NCBI GenBank assembly: GCA_023438325.1
Contig: JAEXRB010000298.1
Coordinates: 1-9,136 of the forward strand
Direction: 5' to 3'
DNA length: 9,136 nucleotides
DNA from: Pseudomonadota bacterium
GTDB taxonomy: Bacteria; Pseudomonadota; Gammaproteobacteria; Xanthomonadales; Xanthomonadaceae
Shown piece by piece: positions 6,345 to 9,136 of this stretch (position 1 is the first letter of the stretch; each line of letters begins with the position of its first letter). Under the pieces are notes generated by a model. It saw only the letters and a program-made list of their open reading frames with translations, ran no database searches and was not told the DNA's origin. A program made the translations under genes and the position numbers.

Positions 6345-6623
6345 ATGTCGACAAAGACCATCTATTCCGCCGAGTACCGCCGGCTTGTTCAGTCTCTGCG
6401 CGACCTGCGTGAAAGCGCAGAAATAAGCCAATCTGCGCTGTCAGACGCCCTAGGTTGGCCGCAACAGCGGCTTTCCGCCATTGAGGCGGGGGCGCGCCGC
6501 CTCGATGTCATGGAATTCCTGCAGCTCGTCGGCGCGTTGGGGCTGACTCCGGAGGCCGGCATCCAGCTGGCGGTGGCTGCCACAGGCAATAAGAGTAGGG
6601 CGGCGCGCTCAAGCAAACGGTGA
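6345..6623 (+). CDS. XRE-family (Cro/CI-type) transcriptional regulator
   Basis: A 92-residue DNA-binding protein. Residues 10-68 are a classic HTH of the XRE family: RRLVQSLRDLRESAEISQSA, then ALSDALGW, then QQRLSAIEAGARRLDVMEFL. The ISQSALSDALG helix, the recognition helix around PQQRLSAIEAG and the R-x-L-D that follows are all typical. It is followed only by a short basic tail, so there is no sensor or protease domain. The ATG at 6345 has a weak ribosome site. It is divergent from the 141-residue gene, and the perfect dyad at 6279-6295 lies between. The combination suggests an autoregulated pair, possibly a toxin-antitoxin-like module in which the regulator binds the promoter, but no toxin domain can be recognised in the neighbour. 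Confidence 0.88.
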   Translation: MSTKTIYSAEYRRLVQSLRDLRESAEISQSALSDALGWPQQRLSAIEAGARRLDVMEFLQLVGALGLTPEAGIQLAVAATGNKSRAARSSKR

Positions 6624-6754
6624 GCGCTATTCCTTGACGTCGTGGTGCGCGCCGGGCGAGTTTCCACCGGGAAATGCGTGAGGGGCGACTACGATTCTCG
6701 GGGATCGGGCATGCGGCGATCTTCGCCGCGGATTCAGTTCCCGCGTGGCAGGTC

Positions 6755-6766
6755 AATTGCACTAGA
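6755..6766. repeat. 12-bp direct repeat, copy 1
   Basis: AATTGCACTAGA occurs here and again at 7180-7191, in the same orientation, 425 bp apart, flanking the 100-residue gene. It lies in the 220-nt intergenic stretch between the XRE gene and the gene at 6844. That stretch also has a weak CTTGA/TCAAG dyad at 6797-6812 and otherwise nothing I can name. Confidence 0.5.
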
Positions 6767-6843
6767 TTGGTGGGCGAAGGTCGCACGAACCGATCGCTTG
6801 AGATCGATCAAGTCATTGAGCCTGGAAGGGGTGGAGGTGCCGT

Positions 6844-7146
6844 ATGCATCATGAGTCGCTGATGGCCCTGGTCGAGCAGTACGAGGTCGTGAACAACGCG
6901 CTTGATGCACAGCGACGGCGGGTGTGGAACGCCATCGAAGCGGTGGAACCTGGATTGGCAGAGGAACTTCTACAATTTTTCTCCACGTCGGACGCCGCGT
7001 CACTTTGGCTGTTGAAGGCCTCTGGGGCCAACCAGCCGTGCCCGGCCAAGGCGATTGCGGAGGGCGGTGCAGCGGAGGTGCGTGAGCGGGTGCTGCGAAC
7101 GCTGCACGGGAGTGCTGCCCAAGCAAGCGAAGGTCTAAGCCCGTGA
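6844..7146 (+). CDS. Small hypothetical protein, possibly MbcA/ParS-like
   Basis: A 100-residue protein starting at ATG 6844, with a good Shine-Dalgarno GGAGG 7 nt upstream, which decides the start over the inner ATG at 6862. Residues about 7-45 are a helical hairpin (MALVEQYEVVNNALDAQRR and on). Residues 48-88 (SDAASLWLLKASGA, CPAKAIAEGGAAEVRERVL) loosely follow the MbcA/ParS/Xre antitoxin toxin-binding pattern: an aliphatic 'AxxWL', then P, then 'iaeGgaaEV..lL'. The usual N-P of that family is not seen, so the similarity may be chance. No RES-type toxin gene is next to it; the following genes are convergent two-component genes. It is 220 nt downstream of the XRE gene, so probably has its own promoter. 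It is bracketed by the 12-bp repeat copies. Confidence 0.65.
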   Translation: MHHESLMALVEQYEVVNNALDAQRRRVWNAIEAVEPGLAEELLQFFSTSDAASLWLLKASGANQPCPAKAIAEGGAAEVRERVLRTLHGSAAQASEGLSP

Positions 7147-7161
7147 TTTGGATGGCCATGG

Positions 7162-7183
7162 AATTATGGACGCGACCATAATT
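7162..7183. repeat. Perfect AT-rich 8-bp inverted repeat
   Basis: AATTATGG (7162-7169) and CCATAATT (7176-7183) are exact complements with a 6-nt spacer, 15 nt after the stop of the 100-residue gene. It overlaps by four bases the second copy of the 12-bp repeat. No T run follows, so it is not a clean terminator; a protein-binding site or an element-end site is possible. Confidence 0.5.
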
Positions 7184-7191
7184 GCACTAGA
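7180..7191. repeat. 12-bp direct repeat, copy 2
   Basis: Second copy of AATTGCACTAGA, identical to 6755-6766. It starts within the right arm of the inverted repeat at 7162-7183; copy 1 does not have that dyad. Confidence 0.5.
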
Positions 7192-7241
7192 AAAATCCGT
7201 CTCCGATGAACCCGGACGTCGATCGTTGAACGAAGGAGAAG

Positions 7242-7267
7242 TCGCTAGGGTTAGCTTGAGCTAGCGA
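7242..7267. terminator. Inverted repeat between convergent genes, possible bidirectional terminator
   Basis: TCGCTAG (7242-7248) and CTAGCGA (7261-7267) are exact complements with a 12-nt loop. They lie 95 nt after the 100-residue gene and 37 nt after the stop of the LytTR regulator, in a convergent gap. There is no T run on either side, so a terminator role is only likely by position. Confidence 0.35.
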
Positions 7268-7303
7268 TTAGGGGCCATTATCGCGGGTAGGGCACCGGGA
7301 GCA

Positions 7304-8005
7304 TCATTCGATGCCAAGCTCCCGCCGCAGGCCGGAAACATGAGCGCGGCCCACCGGCAGTTCCTTCCCATTCGCCATGACCAGCCAGTAGCGGCTGCCT
7401 GAGCCGGCATGCAGTGAGCGGACATGGCGCAGATTGACCAGGCAGGAGCGGTGGCAGCGCACGAAATCAGGCGGTAGCACGGCAGTCAGCGCGGCCAAGG
7501 ACTTGTCATGCAGTTCGCTACGGCCATCAATCAGACACACCTCGCTGTAGTCGCCGTCTGCACGGATCCAGAGCACGTCGGCCAGCTCGATCAGAGCCGT
7601 GCCATTTGCCCGCCAGATCCCAAGGTATCGCGAGAGCCCCGGGCGATAGCGGGCGGCGTCGAGCAGGCGATCGAGAGCCAGGCCGAGGCGCTCACGCGTG
7701 AACGGCTTGGGGACGAAATCCAGCACCCCGTACTCGAATGCCTGCAGGGCGCGCTCGCGATGGGCCGATACCACCACGCACTGGTAGCGTCCGGCCACCG
7801 CCTGTCGCAGCAGTTCGAAGCCGTCCTCGCCGCCGAGGTTCAGGTCAAGCAGCAGGCCGTCGTACAGGGTGCGCTGCAGCCGGTCGCCGGCCAGGTCCAG
7901 GTCTGCGACGGCATCGAAACGCGCCCGTCCGCCCGCCAGTTCACCGCACATGCGCAGCAGGCGCTCACGGATGAGCGGTTCGTCCTCGACGATCAGGATG
8001 CGCAT
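7304..8005 (-). CDS. LytTR-family response regulator
   Basis: A cytoplasmic two-component response regulator, 233 residues from the ATG at 8005 (MRILIVEDEP). The receiver domain (1-120) has the acidic pocket E7/D8, phospho-acceptor D54 in LLLDLNLGGEDG, S80 in VVVSAHR and K100 in FVPKPF, so it looks phosphorylatable. The C-terminal half (about 135-230) is a LytTR DNA-binding domain with LWIRADGDYSEVCL, FVRCHRSCLVNLRHV and NGKELPVGRAHVSGLRREL. The architecture matches LytT/AlgR-type regulators, and no gene symbol is safe. The frame is open to 8026, but the 7 extra residues are not receiver-like. The start lies 13 nt inside the end of the kinase gene, so the two are translationally linked. It converges on the accessory genes; its targets are not visible. 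Confidence 0.93.
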   Translation of the reverse strand: MRILIVEDEPLIRERLLRMCGELAGGRARFDAVADLDLAGDRLQRTLYDGLLLDLNLGGEDGFELLRQAVAGRYQCVVVSAHRERALQAFEYGVLDFVPKPFTRERLGLALDRLLDAARYRPGLSRYLGIWRANGTALIELADVLWIRADGDYSEVCLIDGRSELHDKSLAALTAVLPPDFVRCHRSCLVNLRHVRSLHAGSGSRYWLVMANGKELPVGRAHVSGLRRELGIE

Positions 8006-9136
8006 GCCAACTCGATCCGACCGCACCAGTCCGCGCCGTCAGGGCCTTGGGCGAAGCGCCACCCGCCGGGGAAGGCGGCGTCCAGGCTGGCCTCGATGTA
8101 GCGCGTGCCGGTGCCTTGTCCGCGATGCGCCGCGGACCCAAGGGCGCTGCGCAATTCAAGCACCCTGCGCCCGTTCTCGCGCTGCACGCGCAGCCGGAAG
8201 GGCTGCTGCGTGCAGGCGCTGGCGCCGGCGTGGGTGAGTGCGTTCTCGACCTGGGCGTGGAGCACCCCTGGCGGCAGCAGAAAATCGATGTCGTCGACGT
8301 CGACCTCTAAGGCGATCGGCTGGCCCAGCGCCAGGTTGACGATGTCCAGATGATTGCGGCACAGCGCGAGCTCGTCTTCCAGCGGAACCAGCGCGTGGCG
8401 ACTGCTCTCGCGCAGGCGGTCGAACTGTTCTGCCAGCGACTCGACGAGACGGCTGGCACGCGGAGGTGCCTGCTCGATCAGTTCCTGCAGGCAGGTCAGC
8501 GTGTTCATGAGCCAGTGCGGCTGGATGCCACGCTGCAACAGCTGCAGCGAGAGCCGGGCACGCTCCTCGCGCAGGCGCGCGTTGTGCCGGTCCAGCGTGC
8601 GCAGTCGCTCCGCGTGGCGCAACAGCAGGAACCCCATCAGGACCGCCAGCAGCAGGAAATACGGCCCGTCGAGGAATGCGCCGCCGGCGATCGGCATCGT
8701 CAGCGCACCGAACAGCATCAGGATCAGGATCGGCCGGCGTTCCTCGTGTTCGCCTTGTGCACGCAGCAGCAACCATGCGGAGGCCAGCAAGCTCAGCAGC
8801 AGGACAGTCGCTCCGCGGCCATCGAAGCTGGGCAGGAAGGCCACGCCCCCCGCCAGCGTCGCCAGATAGGCAATGCGTGCAGCCACCGGCACGCCCACTT
8901 CGAAGCGCCGCGCAAGATAGGCCGGCAACAGCACCGCCGCCACTGCATGCAGCGCCAGCAGCGCGAACATGCGCAGGCCGTGCCACGGATAGGGATATCC
9001 AAACAGCGGCCGCCAGGCTTCCAGCACCGGAAGTGCCAAGCCGACGGCGCCCAGTGCGAGCAGTAACGGAGCGCCGTGCGCACGTGGCTGCCCGCGTTGC
9101 ACCGCGAGGAAGTACAGGCATGCGGCTCCGAGCGCA
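7993..9136 (-). CDS. LytS/YehU-type membrane sensor histidine kinase, 5' end beyond window
   Basis: The sensor of the two-component pair. Counted from the GTG at 9102, the first 160 residues hold about five or six hydrophobic membrane segments (roughly 11-28, 45-62, 75-91, 98-113, 125-140, 147-162). A coiled stretch (163-190) follows, then a His_kinase (LytS-type) domain: QRGIQPHWLMNTLTCL with the phospho-acceptor H196, and an N-box VLHAQVENALTHA with N287. A G-box-like GQGTGTRYIEASL sits near the C-terminus. The frame stays open upstream of 9102 to the window edge and encodes more hydrophobic residues (ALGAACLYFLAV), so the true start is probably outside the window and I extend the gene to 9136. 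Very high GC content and a standard partner suggest a resident chromosomal gene. The signal sensed is unknown. Confidence 0.9.
   Translation of the reverse strand, partial: ALGAACLYFLAVQRGQPRAHGAPLLLALGAVGLALPVLEAWRPLFGYPYPWHGLRMFALLALHAVAAVLLPAYLARRFEVGVPVAARIAYLATLAGGVAFLPSFDGRGATVLLLSLLASAWLLLRAQGEHEERRPILILMLFGALTMPIAGGAFLDGPYFLLLAVLMGFLLLRHAERLRTLDRHNARLREERARLSLQLLQRGIQPHWLMNTLTCLQELIEQAPPRASRLVESLAEQFDRLRESSRHALVPLEDELALCRNHLDIVNLALGQPIALEVDVDDIDFLLPPGVLHAQVENALTHAGASACTQQPFRLRVQRENGRRVLELRSALGSAAHRGQGTGTRYIEASLDAAFPGGWRFAQGPDGADWCGRIELACAS

Noticed and set aside
6797..6812. CTTGA-GATCGA-TCAAG dyad before the 100-residue gene
   Set aside because: The arms are only 5 bp in a GATC-rich stretch; too weak to call an operator.
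8156..9121. 321-residue minus-strand frame in the kinase region
   Set aside because: Arg/Ala-rich frame-shifted shadow of the histidine kinase in very GC-rich DNA.

Overview
The window looks like accessory DNA abutting core chromosome in a GC-rich proteobacterium, probably a gammaproteobacterium. A Xanthomonadales or Pseudomonas-like host is my impression from protein style; nothing here fixes the genus. The right end (about 7.3-9.1 kb) is visibly more GC-rich and holds a conventional two-component system. The rest is more mixed in composition and carries a transposition operon plus small regulators and orphan genes.

Left part (1-3989, all minus strand): a tightly coupled four-gene operon of a Tn7/Tn5053-like transposon. 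In transcription order it encodes a TnsA-like protein, a DDE transposase (TnsB/TniA type), an AAA+ ATPase (TnsC/TniB type) and the start of a TniQ/TnsD-family target-selection protein that runs off the left edge. Each gene overlaps the next by 1-4 bases (ATGA, ATGA, TGATG). TnsB keeps its DDE triad, but the TnsA-like protein seems to lack the usual nuclease residues. The P-loop of TnsC and the zinc motif of TniQ are each off consensus at one position.

Middle part (3990-7303): a non-coding stretch upstream of tnsA with a rightward-facing terminator and hairpins. Next is a divergent pair, a small HTH-like protein (minus) and an unrecognised 368-residue protein (plus), separated by an operator-like inverted repeat. 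A second divergent pair follows, an unrecognised 141-residue protein (minus) and an XRE-type regulator (plus), with a perfect inverted repeat between them. A 100-residue protein follows, faintly resembling MbcA/ParS antitoxins. A 12-bp direct repeat and two inverted repeats lie around it. These genes could be transposon cargo or remnants of another element; no element end could be fixed.

Right part (7304-9136, minus strand): a LytS/YehU-type membrane histidine kinase (5' end beyond the window) and a LytTR-domain response regulator overlapping it by 13 nt. This pair is probably resident chromosome and converges on the accessory genes.
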